Of a DNA stretch of 64,000 nt, positions 8,818 through 17,765 are shown piece by piece; within the stretch, counting starts at the first letter, position 1; the number at the start of each line of letters is the position of its first letter. The position numbers and the translations under genes are program-made. Under the pieces are notes generated by a model. The model searched no databases. It worked only from the letters and a program-made list of their open reading frames with translations, and was not told the DNA's origin. The stretch comes from Candidatus Halocynthiibacter alkanivorans (GTDB lineage: Bacteria > Pseudomonadota > Alphaproteobacteria > Rhodobacterales > Rhodobacteraceae): assembly GCF_003333265.1 (NCBI RefSeq), contig NZ_QOLB01000089.1:1-64000 (forward strand), read 5' to 3'.

Positions 8818-9261
8818 GTGGACAGTGTGAGACCCGAGAATAACCGCAATACCCGGCTTCCGCAGACAGACGGGTTTCAGTCCGTGCGTCAGGCGCATCA
8901 GAGCGAAATGGCGGAAGATTATGTGGAACTGATTGCAGAACTGATCGCGCAAAGCGGCGAAGCGCGTCCGGTTGATATCGCCCGCCGGCTTGGCGTGTCG
9001 CAGCCAACGGTGACCAAAAACCTCGCGCGGCTCAAACGCGACGGGCTGGTCACCCATGAACCCTATCGCTCGGTGTTTCTCACTGCAGAGGGGCAGGTGC
9101 TGGCAGTGGACTGTGAAAAACGCCACCGCACCGTGGTGGCTTTTCTGACCACGCTGGGCATTAGCCCGGAGGTGGCCGAGCATGACGCCGAAGGTATCGA
9201 GCACCATGTCAGCGACGAAACCCTGGCTGCTTTCACCCGCTACATCAAACAGAACAGCTGA
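8818..9261 (+). CDS. mntR: Manganese-responsive transcriptional regulator, MntR (DtxR family)
   Basis: This 147-residue DNA-binding protein has a winged helix (ARPVDIARRLGVSQPTVTKNLARLKRDGLV) and the dimerisation/metal-binding segment GISPEVAEHDAEGIEHHVSDETL. These match Escherichia coli MntR closely in order and length (155 residues). With Mn2+ it would repress uptake genes. GTG at 8818 is chosen because GGAG lies 6 nt upstream; a TTG at 8755 would add 21 residues with no homology. It is divergent from the peroxidase/PhnDCE-like operon and next to an MntR-box-like site. No mntH or sit operon is seen in the window. Confidence 0.85.
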   Translation: MDSVRPENNRNTRLPQTDGFQSVRQAHQSEMAEDYVELIAELIAQSGEARPVDIARRLGVSQPTVTKNLARLKRDGLVTHEPYRSVFLTAEGQVLAVDCEKRHRTVVAFLTTLGISPEVAEHDAEGIEHHVSDETLAAFTRYIKQNS

Positions 9262-9758
9262 CGCTGGCTTATTCCTGAGCCGGCGTGAGCGTGCGCACAT
9301 CTGAGTGCGCCTGCAGAACGTGGCCGCCCCGCAAAAAAAAACGGGACGGCGGTGGCGGGGCGGCCGTCGTGGCGCAGGGGGCCAGCGTGGCTTACGCCCC
9401 GCGCTGAACCGGTGCTCTGCACTGACCCGTGCCCTGTGCTGTCGCACGGAGTTGAGTTGTCCTGCGGCGCAACGACCCAGGCCGGGCACCCGGGTTTGGA
9501 CGTGCGCCCGCCCGCACTCAGGCCGGACACGCACGCCTGCAGCCAGACCGGACACACCCGCCCTAAGGCCGGGCACCCCGGCCCGCACTTACGCTGACCT
9601 GGCTTCAGGCCGGACACCCGCGCCGTCACTCAGCTGTGGCATCCGGGATCGCGCGCGGTGGAGATCAACGAGAGCCGCAGACCGGGGCTGCCGCAGCTTT
9701 GCCCTCAGCCCTCAGCCCGCAGCCCTCAGCCCGCAGCCCTGCGCCCGGACCCGCCGGT
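9262..9758. repeat. Gene-free GC-rich spacer with degenerate direct repeats
   Basis: This 497-nt convergent spacer between mntR and the malonyl-CoA synthetase gene holds no credible gene. Positions about 9480-9625 contain five imperfect copies of a GGCCGGaCACcCGC-like unit at irregular spacing. Positions 9704-9745 contain a short tandem array of CAGCCCGCAGCCCT. No transcription terminator with a clear U-tract is seen. The repeats are too short and too degenerate for CRISPR. Confidence 0.6.
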
Positions 9759-11279
9759 TCACACCGGTTCTGACAGCAGATTGGCCCAGGTCTCGCGCAG
9801 CAGATTTTTCTGCACTTTGCCCATGGTATTGCGCGGCAGTTCAGCCACAAATACATAGCGTTTCGGGTGTTTGTACCGGGCCAGTCGTTCCGAGACGATC
9901 TGAGACAGCTCTGCGGTGTCCAGCGTCGCGCCCGGCGCGGTGACCACCGCCGCGATGACCGCCTCGCCAAAATCGCCATGTGGCACGCCAAACACTGCCG
10001 ATTCCACCACGCCACTCACCTGGTTGATCTCGTCTTCCACTTCGATCGGATAGACATTGTAACCGCCGGTAATGATCAGATCTTTTTCGCGCCCGACAAT
10101 GGACAGATAACCCTCGGCGTCAATCTGACCCAGGTCACCGGTGATGAAAAAGCCCGAAACCCGCAGCTCTTCCGCGGTTTTTTCCGGCATGTTCCAATAG
10201 CCGCTGAACACGTTGGGGCCCCGGACTTCGATCATGCCCACCCCGCCAGGTTCCATCTCTTCACCGGTGTTACTGTCGACAATCTTCACCTCAGTCCCTG
10301 CCAGTGGAAATCCGACAGAGCCGGGTTTGCGTTCCCCTTCATACGGGTTGGAGGTGTTCATATTGGTTTCGGTCATGCCGTAGCGTTCCAGAATGCGGTG
10401 GCCGGTGCGCTCTTCAAAGGCTTCATGGGTTTCCGCCAGCAGCGGTGCACTGCCTGAGACAAACAGGCGCATGGATCCGGTGATGTCGCGGCTGAACCGG
10501 GCATCTGCAAGCAGCCGGGTGTAAAAGGTCGGTACCCCCATCATGGTGGTCGCCCCGGGCAGGGCCTCGATGACCTGATCGATGTCAAATCTGCTCATAA
10601 AGCGCATGCAGGCGCCAGCGATCAGCGAGGTGTTGACCGCAACAAACAACCCGTGGGTGTGAAAGATGGGCAGGGCGTGGATCAATGTGTCACTGCTGCT
10701 GATCTGCCAGAGACCGGCCAGCGCAGTGGCGTTGGACAGCAGGTTTTCGTGGCTCAGCATCGCGCCTTTGGACCGCCCGGTGGTGCCGGAGGTGTAGAGC
10801 AATGCCGCCAGATCATCCGGCGCCCGGTATGCGGTTGCAAATTCGGTGGGCTGGTCCTTGCTTTGCGCCGTCAGTGAGCCTGTGCCGTCGGCGTTCAGCG
10901 TCAGCAGGGCGGCCCCGGCGGCGCTTGCAACAGGAGACAGTCCCTCTTCGGCCTTGTCCTGGCAAATCACCAGTGCCGGTGCGGCGTCCGAGATGAAATA
11001 GCTCAGCTCACTGAGTGTATAGCCGGTGTTGAGCGGCAGATAGACCGCCCCGGTCTGCACCGAGGCCGCATAAAGTGCCAGGGTCTCCACCCGTTTGGGA
11101 GCCTGCACCGCAATGCGGTCGCCGGGCTTTACCCCGGCATTGCGCAGAACATGGGCGATCTGCGCGGCCATGCCGACAAACTGGCGAAAGCTGAGCTGCT
11201 CGCCTTCATCCGTGATCAGGAAACACGCCTCATTATTTTTATGGGGTTCAAAGAGGGCGTCATATAGCGGGTTGCTCAT
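9759..11279 (-). CDS. matB: Malonyl-CoA synthetase (MatB-type acyl-CoA ligase)
   Basis: This 506-residue AMP-forming ligase converts malonate, ATP and CoA to malonyl-CoA in the cytoplasm. It has the adenylation P-loop LLYTSGTTGRSKGAM (about 168-182), the ERYGMTETN motif, FITGDLGQIDAEGYLSIVGREKD hinge region, and the C-terminal catalytic Lys in PRNTMGKVQKN. MatB identity rests on overall similarity to malonyl-CoA synthetases and on the operon with malonyl-CoA decarboxylase; the ATG overlaps the decarboxylase stop by four bases. Confidence 0.85.
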   Translation of the reverse strand: MSNPLYDALFEPHKNNEACFLITDEGEQLSFRQFVGMAAQIAHVLRNAGVKPGDRIAVQAPKRVETLALYAASVQTGAVYLPLNTGYTLSELSYFISDAAPALVICQDKAEEGLSPVASAAGAALLTLNADGTGSLTAQSKDQPTEFATAYRAPDDLAALLYTSGTTGRSKGAMLSHENLLSNATALAGLWQISSSDTLIHALPIFHTHGLFVAVNTSLIAGACMRFMSRFDIDQVIEALPGATTMMGVPTFYTRLLADARFSRDITGSMRLFVSGSAPLLAETHEAFEERTGHRILERYGMTETNMNTSNPYEGERKPGSVGFPLAGTEVKIVDSNTGEEMEPGGVGMIEVRGPNVFSGYWNMPEKTAEELRVSGFFITGDLGQIDAEGYLSIVGREKDLIITGGYNVYPIEVEDEINQVSGVVESAVFGVPHGDFGEAVIAAVVTAPGATLDTAELSQIVSERLARYKHPKRYVFVAELPRNTMGKVQKNLLRETWANLLSEPV

Positions 11280-12562
11280 TTCGTCAGATCTCCAGTTGCA
11301 GAGTTTTTGTCAGACAGGGCCATGTTTTTGACCGCTTTGCTGGCAGCGACCTGTTTGTCGGTCACAAAGTTTTCGTGGTTCCGCTCGGTCAGAGACTGGT
11401 CATACAGGTAGTTGACCATCACACCACCGGACTGTTTGAGCCCTTTTGGCGTGGTGTCGCCACCGGCGTGAAGATTGTGAACGACCGCGCCATTGCCGAG
11501 GTGGAACCGCGCCACCGGGTCCACCGGAAGCCCGTCGGCGCGTTTTGCCTGCAGCAAATAGAACGCCGCCATTTCCTCAAGCTCAGCCGGGCTGGCCTCG
11601 CCTGCCAGAATTGCTGTGGCACGCGCATTGTCACCAAGTGTGCCCAGCCATCGGCTGAAACCCGGAATCGGCGACAGGGTGACAAAATTGTCCAGCTGCG
11701 GCAGCTGTTGTTTCAGCTCCGAGACCACCTGTTTGATCAGAAGATTGCCAAATGACACCCCGTGCAGCCCGCGCTGGCAGTTGGATATGGAGTAGAACAC
11801 CGCCGTTGTGGTGTCTTCAGCGGCCAGATGTGTCCGCTCGTCGGTCAACAGATCGCCGATCGAGCCGGGAATTGTGCCGGTCAGCGCGACCTCCACAAAG
11901 ATCAGCGGTTCATCCGGCATGGTGGGGTGGAAAAAGGCGAAACAGCGCCGGTCGGGCGGATAAAGCCGGCGGCGCAGATCTTCCCAGTCGTCAATCGCAT
12001 GCACTGCCTCATAGGCGACGATTTTCTCCAGGATGGTGGCGGATGTATCCCAGCTGATCTGGCGCAGCACCAGAAAGCCGCGGTTGAACCAGCTGCGCAG
12101 CAAATGCACAAAATCCAGATCGGTGCGTTTCAGATCTTCATTGCCGGGCAGCAGGTCAATCAGGTCCTTGCGCATCGCCACCAGCTCGGCTGTTGCACCT
12201 GGCGGCTGGTTGAGCCGGCGCAGCAATTCCTGGCGCCGGGGTTCAGACGCTTTGCTCAACGCGCTGAACGCGGCAGGCGAGCCGTCCTTCTGATACACCA
12301 GCGCCAGATCGACGATCGTCTGCGGTTCAAATTCCAGCGCATCGTTGAGATAGCAGAAAAATTCCAGCTTTTCGTCTTGCTCCAGCTGGCGGTAGCGGGC
12401 CAGGATCGCGGCCGCCAGTTTCAGGCCGGAGATTTCTCCCTCGGCGGACAGGAGCGCGTCGCACATCTCAGAAATGGCGCGCCGGTCATCGGATTTGGTG
12501 GTTGAACGGCGACGCTCAAACAAAGTTGTCAGAATGTCGCCGAGGAAACTGCTGTGTTGCAT
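11276..12562 (-). CDS. Malonyl-CoA decarboxylase
   Basis: This 428-residue enzyme decarboxylates malonyl-CoA to acetyl-CoA and CO2. It has the MCD-family helical N-terminal domain and the GNAT-like catalytic domain, with SISNCQRGLHGVSFGNLLI (about 258-276), FVTLSPIPGFSRWL (putative catalytic Ser) and the late RFHLGNGA segment. Length agrees with bacterial MCD/MatA proteins. With matB it forms the malonate to malonyl-CoA to acetyl-CoA route. The upstream gene in the same operon is a YciI-like protein, 13 nt away. Confidence 0.9.
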   Translation of the reverse strand: MQHSSFLGDILTTLFERRRSTTKSDDRRAISEMCDALLSAEGEISGLKLAAAILARYRQLEQDEKLEFFCYLNDALEFEPQTIVDLALVYQKDGSPAAFSALSKASEPRRQELLRRLNQPPGATAELVAMRKDLIDLLPGNEDLKRTDLDFVHLLRSWFNRGFLVLRQISWDTSATILEKIVAYEAVHAIDDWEDLRRRLYPPDRRCFAFFHPTMPDEPLIFVEVALTGTIPGSIGDLLTDERTHLAAEDTTTAVFYSISNCQRGLHGVSFGNLLIKQVVSELKQQLPQLDNFVTLSPIPGFSRWLGTLGDNARATAILAGEASPAELEEMAAFYLLQAKRADGLPVDPVARFHLGNGAVVHNLHAGGDTTPKGLKQSGGVMVNYLYDQSLTERNHENFVTDKQVAASKAVKNMALSDKNSATGDLTK

Positions 12563-12575
12563 AAGGATACCGGGG

Positions 12576-12962
12576 TCAGGAAAGGGTCACAGATTGGGTT
12601 GAAAGCCCGACGTTCAGCGACAGCGAGCCTTCATTGATCAACCAGCGCCGCAACGTGTGGCTGCGGGCGCCGGAGAGGTGCATCGGGTCATCCGAGGCAA
12701 GCTGACGCGCTTCTTCTATCGTATCGGCGCGGTAGATAATCATGCCGCAGCCCTGCATTTCATTGCCGCTCAGATCCGACAGCGGTCCGGCGAATGCCAG
12801 TTTGCCGGCCGATTCGAGGTCGCGCTGATACTGCAGATGTGCCGGCAGATTCTCTTGCACAGTGCCCAGCGAGCCCACCGGCGTGGTTTCGACAACAAAA
12901 AGTTCCAGCGCCAGCGCGCCGCGAGTTTTTGCCTGAACCTTATAGTCTTCCCATGATGGCAT
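12576..12962 (-). CDS. YciI-like (YCII domain) protein
   Basis: This 128-residue protein has a ferredoxin-like YCII fold: LELFVVETTPVG first strand, HLQYQRDLESAGKLAFAGPLSD, GMIIYRADTIEEARQLASDDP, then HTLRRWLIN. Family members include hydrolases and dehydrochlorinases acting in catabolic pathways; the His of HLQYQRDLE and the Asp of DDP are the usual candidate catalytic pair. The start is supported by GGAGG upstream. It heads the malonyl-CoA operon and is divergent from the FAH hydrolase operon, sharing its promoter region. The precise reaction is unknown. Confidence 0.8.
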   Translation of the reverse strand: MPSWEDYKVQAKTRGALALELFVVETTPVGSLGTVQENLPAHLQYQRDLESAGKLAFAGPLSDLSGNEMQGCGMIIYRADTIEEARQLASDDPMHLSGARSHTLRRWLINEGSLSLNVGLSTQSVTLS

Positions 12963-12989
12963 AGTGGCCTCCGTTTGACGTTGTAATAA

Positions 12990-13003
12990 AAAAATCGATA
13001 TTA
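12990..13003. promoter_or_regulatory. Candidate GntR operator in the divergent promoter
   Basis: The 14-mer AAAAATCGATATTA matches 12 of 14 bases of the perfect palindrome AAATATCGATATTT that lies just before the GntR gene (19421-19434). It sits in the AT-rich 98-bp spacer between the leftward YciI/malonyl-CoA operon (start 12962) and the rightward FAH operon (start 13061). It is therefore placed to control both. Confidence 0.6.
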
Positions 13004-13060
13004 TTTGACAATAGCAGAAATAATCGTCAAAAATAGTAAAAACATATCCGAGGACCCCGA

Positions 13061-13942
13061 ATGAGACTTATTGTAGGCCGTACTGGCACATCTGAGGCCG
13101 TTTTTCTTGTAGAAGGCGACCGGGCACGAAACCTGAGTTCTGACCACGCAGGCGTTGGCTCTGATCTTATGGCGCTGATCAATTCACCGACTTTGATGGA
13201 AGAGGTCACCCAGACTGGCATGACCGGTACCACTGTGGCGCTGGCCGAGATCACCCCGGCGCTGCCCATCGCCCGGCCAGGCAAAATCGTCTGCCTCGGT
13301 CTGAACTATATCGACCACGTCAAAGAGGGCGGCTACGAGATCCCCGACTATCCGGCGCTGTTCATGCGTTCGCAGAATTCGATGATGGCCGCTGGTCAGC
13401 CGATGGTGCGCCCGACCTGTTCCGAACGCCTCGACTATGAGGTCGAACTGATGGTGATCATCGGCAAGGGCGGCCGCCACATTTCTCAGGCCGACGCGCT
13501 GGACCATGTCTTTGGCTACACCGTGTTTAATGACGGCTCTGTGCGCGATTACCAGCGCAAGACCCATCAGTGGACGCCGGGCAAAAACTTCGACAATACC
13601 GGCGCGGTTGGCCCTGTTGTCGTGACCCCTGATGAGCTGCCTGCGGGCGCCTCCGGTCTTAAAATCGAAAGCCGCGTCGGCACTGAAATCCTGCAAAGCT
13701 CCAATACTGCCGACATGATGTGGCCGGTTACTGCAGCGATTGAAACCATTTCAGAGTATACTACCCTGGAGCCGGGCGACATGATCGCGATGGGCACACC
13801 TCCCGGTGTGGGCCATGCCAAAAAGCCGCCACGCTGGCTGCGCCCCGGCGAAACAGTTGAAGTCGAGATTGAAGGCATTGGCATCTGTGCCAGCCCGATC
13901 GTGGACGAGGCCAACATGGCAGCAAAATCAGGAGCAGCGTAA
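13061..13942 (+). CDS. Fumarylacetoacetate hydrolase (FAH) family protein
   Basis: This 293-residue cytoplasmic hydrolase/decarboxylase has the FAH signature: GLNYIDHVKEGG (about 82-93), metal ligands in LDYEVELMVIIG (ExE) and the downstream Asp in FNDGSVRDYQRK, then QWTPGKNFDNTGAVGP and the GDMIAMGTPPGVG loop. The family cleaves C-C bonds of oxo-acids or hydrates ring-cleavage products using Mg2+ or Mn2+. It is the first gene of a six-gene operon ending with an intradiol dioxygenase, so a ring-fission product is a likely substrate. The substrate cannot be fixed from sequence. Confidence 0.88.
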   Translation: MRLIVGRTGTSEAVFLVEGDRARNLSSDHAGVGSDLMALINSPTLMEEVTQTGMTGTTVALAEITPALPIARPGKIVCLGLNYIDHVKEGGYEIPDYPALFMRSQNSMMAAGQPMVRPTCSERLDYEVELMVIIGKGGRHISQADALDHVFGYTVFNDGSVRDYQRKTHQWTPGKNFDNTGAVGPVVVTPDELPAGASGLKIESRVGTEILQSSNTADMMWPVTAAIETISEYTTLEPGDMIAMGTPPGVGHAKKPPRWLRPGETVEVEIEGIGICASPIVDEANMAAKSGAA

Positions 13943-14604
13943 TGGCATTGCAGGGGGCAGAACTGGATAAGGCACGCAATCACGCCCAGCAGGTGGTGCG
14001 CGACCTGCGTGCCCGCAAAACCACGTTGGACGACGATTCCATTGATCTGATTCTGGGGGAAGCCCGCTCGCATTATGCCTGGAGCGACCGCCATGTTTCT
14101 GAAGAGCTCCTGCGCCGGCTTTACGACATCACCGCGTCGGGTCCCACCAGCATGAACACCTGCCCGGCGCGCTATATCTTTGTCTCCAGTGTGGAAGGCA
14201 AAGAACGGCTGGCGAAATCGCTGAAAGCCAAGAATATCGACAAGATGATGGACGCACCGGTCACCGCGATCATCGCTTATGACCCGATGTTCTGGACCGA
14301 GCTGCCGTTCCTGTTTCCCCATGAAGACCGCCGGCCACATTTTGAGGGCAAACCGGAACATGCTGAAGATACCGCGTTTCGCAATTCCACCTTGCAGGGC
14401 GGCTATTTTATGATTGCCGCCCGGGCGCTGGGACTCGATGTCGGCGCCATGTCAGGCTTTTCCAACGCGATTGTGGATGAAGAGTTCTTTACGGAGAACG
14501 GCTGGAAATCCAACTTCCTCTGCAATCTTGGTTATGCGGATGAATCCGCGCTGTTTCAGAAATTGCCGCGGTTCCCGTTTGAGCGGGTCTGCAGTTTTTT
14601 GTGA
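13942..14604 (+). CDS. RutE/HadB-like nitroreductase family protein (possible malonic semialdehyde reductase)
   Basis: This 220-residue flavoprotein has the nitroreductase-family FMN site: SGPTSMNTCPARYIF (about 67-81), STLQGGYFMIAARALGLDVG (about 150-169) and the CNLGYAD segment. Close relatives include RutE, which reduces malonic semialdehyde to 3-hydroxypropionate. Its start overlaps the FAH gene stop by one base (TAATG), so the two are co-translated. With a malonyl-CoA operon divergently encoded, reduction of malonic semialdehyde or a related enal is attractive but inferred; a true nitroaromatic or quinone reductase is the alternative. Confidence 0.8.
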   Translation: MALQGAELDKARNHAQQVVRDLRARKTTLDDDSIDLILGEARSHYAWSDRHVSEELLRRLYDITASGPTSMNTCPARYIFVSSVEGKERLAKSLKAKNIDKMMDAPVTAIIAYDPMFWTELPFLFPHEDRRPHFEGKPEHAEDTAFRNSTLQGGYFMIAARALGLDVGAMSGFSNAIVDEEFFTENGWKSNFLCNLGYADESALFQKLPRFPFERVCSFL

Positions 14605-14628
14605 ACGCGACGGCAAGGACTAAACACA

Positions 14629-14659
14629 CCGCCGGCGTCTCATAGCCAGAGGCCGGCGG
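14629..14659 (+). terminator. GC-rich stem-loop between nitroreductase and TRAP genes
   Basis: CCGCCGGC (14629-14636) pairs perfectly with GCCGGCGG (14652-14659) around a 15-nt loop, in the 178-nt gap before the TRAP binding-protein gene. There is no U-tract, so it may be an attenuator or mRNA stabiliser rather than a true terminator. Confidence 0.45.
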
Positions 14660-14782
14660 ACAGAAGTAAGTGAGAGCGTAACGATCAAAACAGGTGGCCA
14701 CCCGGGAACAGACTCCAGCAAGGAATCTGAAAATGGGGGCCAATTTCGGGGCAATTTCGCCCACTAAATCAGGGAGGACTAT

Positions 14783-15862
14783 ATGAAACATTGGACAAAA
14801 GCTGCGGCACTGGGTGTCGCTCTTTCCGGGCTGACCGTGATCCCGGCCTACGCGCAGGAAACCATCAAAGCTGTGGTGATCGACGGTTATCCGGCGCGCG
14901 CCCTCTGGGTTCAGGAATTCAGCAATTTTTTCATTCCTGAAGTGGACAAGCGCCTTGCCGAAACCGGCAATTACCAGATGGACTGGCAAGAAAGCTATGG
15001 CGGCACCATCGTCAAACCCAAAGGCGTGCTGGAAGGCGTGAAACTGGGGCTGGGCGATATCGGTATCGTCACCACCATCTTCCACTCTTCCAAACTTCCA
15101 AGCCAGGCCATTTCTGCGGTGACTCCTTTTGTCGCGGCCGATGCCCGTGCGGTGGCCAAAGCCGTGGATGAAATCGCCAAAGAATTCCCGGCGGTTCAGA
15201 ACGAGTTCGCCAAACAGAACCAGGTCTATCTGGCCACCGGTGTGGTGCTTGATACCTATCAGGTCTTCAGCAAAGATCCGGTTTCCTCACTGGCGGATAT
15301 TGAGGGCGACAAAGTTGCCGGCGCCGGCATGAACCTGCGCTATCTCGAAGGTATCAAAGGTGCTGCCGGTGTGCGCGGTGGTCTGACCGATTTCTACAAC
15401 ATGCTGCAGACCGGCCTGGTGGATGACGCCATGCTGTGGTCTGAGGCGGCCAAAACCTTCAAGATCGCCGAAGTTGCGCCTTATATGCTGCGTGCCGATC
15501 TCGGCGCGGTGAATTCCAAAACCGTCACTGTGAACCAGGACTACTGGGACAGCCTGCCGGATGAGGTGAAAACAGCGCTTCAGGAGGTTGCTGTCGAGTA
15601 CCGCGACCGTCTCGCAGGCATCGCCATGGACCGCGCACAAGCCAGCCGTGACGCCTATGTCGCCGCCGGCGGCACAATCGTTGCGCTTTCTGATGCGGAC
15701 CGCGCCGCCTGGGCCAATGCGATCCCCGATATCGCTGCGGAATGGGCTGCCGATCTGGAAGCAAAAGGCGAGCCGGGTTCAGAGATGCTGAACGCCTATC
15801 TCGCGAAACTGGAAGCTGCCGGATACACCGGGCTTCGTGACTGGTCCGCCGGTCTTAAATAA
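14783..15862 (+). CDS. TRAP transporter substrate-binding protein (DctP family)
   Basis: This 359-residue periplasmic protein has a signal peptide (AAALGVALSGLTVIPAYAQ, cleavage near residue 25) and the DctP fold, with ESYGGTIVKPKGVLEGVKLGLGD near the start and GAGMNLRYLEGIKGAAG in the central region. It captures an organic acid for the DctQM permease encoded immediately downstream. A strong GGGAGGA precedes the ATG. Neighbours suggest an aromatic or ring-cleavage-related carboxylate, but DctP specificity cannot be read reliably. Confidence 0.9.
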   Translation: MKHWTKAAALGVALSGLTVIPAYAQETIKAVVIDGYPARALWVQEFSNFFIPEVDKRLAETGNYQMDWQESYGGTIVKPKGVLEGVKLGLGDIGIVTTIFHSSKLPSQAISAVTPFVAADARAVAKAVDEIAKEFPAVQNEFAKQNQVYLATGVVLDTYQVFSKDPVSSLADIEGDKVAGAGMNLRYLEGIKGAAGVRGGLTDFYNMLQTGLVDDAMLWSEAAKTFKIAEVAPYMLRADLGAVNSKTVTVNQDYWDSLPDEVKTALQEVAVEYRDRLAGIAMDRAQASRDAYVAAGGTIVALSDADRAAWANAIPDIAAEWAADLEAKGEPGSEMLNAYLAKLEAAGYTGLRDWSAGLK

Positions 15863-15890
15863 CTGAAACCACGCCCTGGGAGGGACTTTC

Positions 15891-16451
15891 TTGCTTACTA
15901 AACTTCAAAATGCCATCCAGGGCGTGACCAGAGTTTCAAATGCGATGGCCACCGTGGCCAATGTGACCGGAACACTTGTTGTTCTGATCCTGGTCGCGGT
16001 GGTCAACTATGATGTCTTCGCACGGGGCATCTTTAATATGCCGTTCCGCGGTGCCGTCGAAGTGGTTCAGTTCTCCATGGTACTGATCGTGTTCCTGCAA
16101 CTGCCGGACGTGGTGCGGGTGAACCGGCTGACCCGGTCCGACGGATTTCTTCTGCTGCTCGACACGCGTTTTCCGCGTGTGTCCCAGGTGCTGCGCCGCG
16201 CCATCGATTTGCTCTCCGCCATAATCATGTCGCTGATTGCGATCGCCATCTGGCCCGAGTTCACTGACATGTGGCAGACCCAGGATTATTTCGGCATTCC
16301 CGGTGTGTTTGTCGCGCCCTGGTGGCCGCTCAAACTGACCATCTTTGCCAGCGCTGCGCTGTGCACTCTCATCTTCATTCTGAAAGTCGTGGCAACACGT
16401 GGCGCTGATAACGGCAACCACGCGGCACGCAATGAAAAGGCCGCCAAATGA
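15891..16451 (+). CDS. TRAP transporter small permease (DctQ family)
   Basis: This 186-residue four-helix membrane protein is the small subunit of the TRAP permease. It shows hydrophobic segments near residues 20-45, 58-80, 100-125 and 145-170, and the family pattern VVNYDVFARGIFNMPFRGAVE. The start is TTG at 15891 with GGGAGGG about 6 nt upstream; there is no nearer ATG. It overlaps dctM by four bases (ATGA). Confidence 0.88.
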   Translation: MLTKLQNAIQGVTRVSNAMATVANVTGTLVVLILVAVVNYDVFARGIFNMPFRGAVEVVQFSMVLIVFLQLPDVVRVNRLTRSDGFLLLLDTRFPRVSQVLRRAIDLLSAIIMSLIAIAIWPEFTDMWQTQDYFGIPGVFVAPWWPLKLTIFASAALCTLIFILKVVATRGADNGNHAARNEKAAK

Positions 16452-17755
16452 CGCCTATTGAAATCGGTGTGGCCTCGGTCGGCGCCATCATTGTCCTGAT
16501 CTACCTCGGGGTCTATATCCCCATCGCTCTGACGGCGGTGTCCTTTGTCGCTATCTGGCTGATGCGGGACAATTTCGACCTGGCGATGAACCTGCTGAAA
16601 ATCGCCGCTGGTGACAGCGCGATGGAATACACCTTTGCCACCGTGCCGCTGTTCACCTTTATGGGGCTGGTGGTCTCAAAGGCCGGCCTGGGCTCTGATA
16701 TCTATGAGGTGATGAGCTCCGGATTCCGCCGCGTCAAAGGCGGCATCGGCATGGCCACCGTCGGGGCCAATGCGGCTTTTGCTGCGGTCACCGGCTCTTC
16801 CATCGCCTCGGCCTCGGTCTTCGCCAAAGTCTCAGTGCCGCAGATGATGCTGAACGACTACAACCCGCGCTTTGCCGTCGGGGTGGTGGCGGGTTCGTCC
16901 GTGCTGGGCATGATTATCCCGCCTTCCGCCATGCTGATCATCTATTCCTTTGTCGCCGAACAATCGGTGGGGGATATGTTCCTCGCCGGCGTGGTGCCGG
17001 GGCTGCTGCTGGCGGTGGCCTATATTGGCTCGATCTGGGTGATGGGGCGACTGTTTCCCAATTTTGTCGGCGGCCGCAAGGCGGACGAGTATGAATTCAT
17101 GCCCTGGCGTGAAATCGCCTCCAAAATGCTGCCTACACTGGGTCTGATCACCATCGTGCTGGGCGGGATCTACACCGGCTGGCTGACCCCGGTCGAAGCC
17201 GGAGCTGCCGGCGCCCTGACCGGGTTGATGATCGCGGTTGTACGCCGCTCCATGTCGCTGCGCGGGCTTTGGGACGCGCTGATTGAAACCGGCCACATCA
17301 CTGCAACCATCCTGTTTCTGATCACCGCTGCATCGATTTACAGCCGCATGCTTGGCCTCGCCGGCGTGCCCAATGAGCTGGGCGATATGCTGGCCGGCAG
17401 CAACGCGAGCTTTGTGCAGATCATGGTGATCTATGTGGTTATGATGCTGTTTCTGGGCACGCTGCTGGACACCGCCTCTATTATCCTGATCGTGGTGCCT
17501 TTGTTCCTGCCGCTGATTGAACCCATGGGCCTGTCATTGGTCTGGTTTGGCATCATCACCGTCGTCGGCGCGGAAATCGGGTTGCTGACCCCGCCGCTGG
17601 GCATCTCCTGCTTTGTCATCAAAGCGACGCTGGATGATGACCGGATTTCGTTGAAAGACGTTTTCCTCGGTGCGCTGCCCTTTGCCGGCATCATGCTGGT
17701 CGTGCTGATCCTGCTGATCCGCTTCCCCGCCCTGAGCCTGTATATTCTGAACTGA
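16448..17755 (+). CDS. TRAP transporter large permease (DctM family)
   Basis: This 435-residue inner-membrane Na+-coupled permease has about 12 hydrophobic segments. Family hallmarks are AAFAAVTGSSIASASVFAKVSVPQM (about 102-126), the SVLGMIIPPSAMLIIYSF motif, and the C-terminal LLTPPLGISCFVIKA. It forms the transport channel with DctQ and receives solute from the upstream DctP. The next gene begins 10 nt later, so the dioxygenase is in the same operon. Confidence 0.92.
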   Translation: MTPIEIGVASVGAIIVLIYLGVYIPIALTAVSFVAIWLMRDNFDLAMNLLKIAAGDSAMEYTFATVPLFTFMGLVVSKAGLGSDIYEVMSSGFRRVKGGIGMATVGANAAFAAVTGSSIASASVFAKVSVPQMMLNDYNPRFAVGVVAGSSVLGMIIPPSAMLIIYSFVAEQSVGDMFLAGVVPGLLLAVAYIGSIWVMGRLFPNFVGGRKADEYEFMPWREIASKMLPTLGLITIVLGGIYTGWLTPVEAGAAGALTGLMIAVVRRSMSLRGLWDALIETGHITATILFLITAASIYSRMLGLAGVPNELGDMLAGSNASFVQIMVIYVVMMLFLGTLLDTASIILIVVPLFLPLIEPMGLSLVWFGIITVVGAEIGLLTPPLGISCFVIKATLDDDRISLKDVFLGALPFAGIMLVVLILLIRFPALSLYILN

Positions 17756-17765
17756 AAGTTGTCCC

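Noticed and set aside
9480-9745. CRISPR array
   Set aside because: Repeats are too short, degenerate and without regular spacers; no cas gene is seen.
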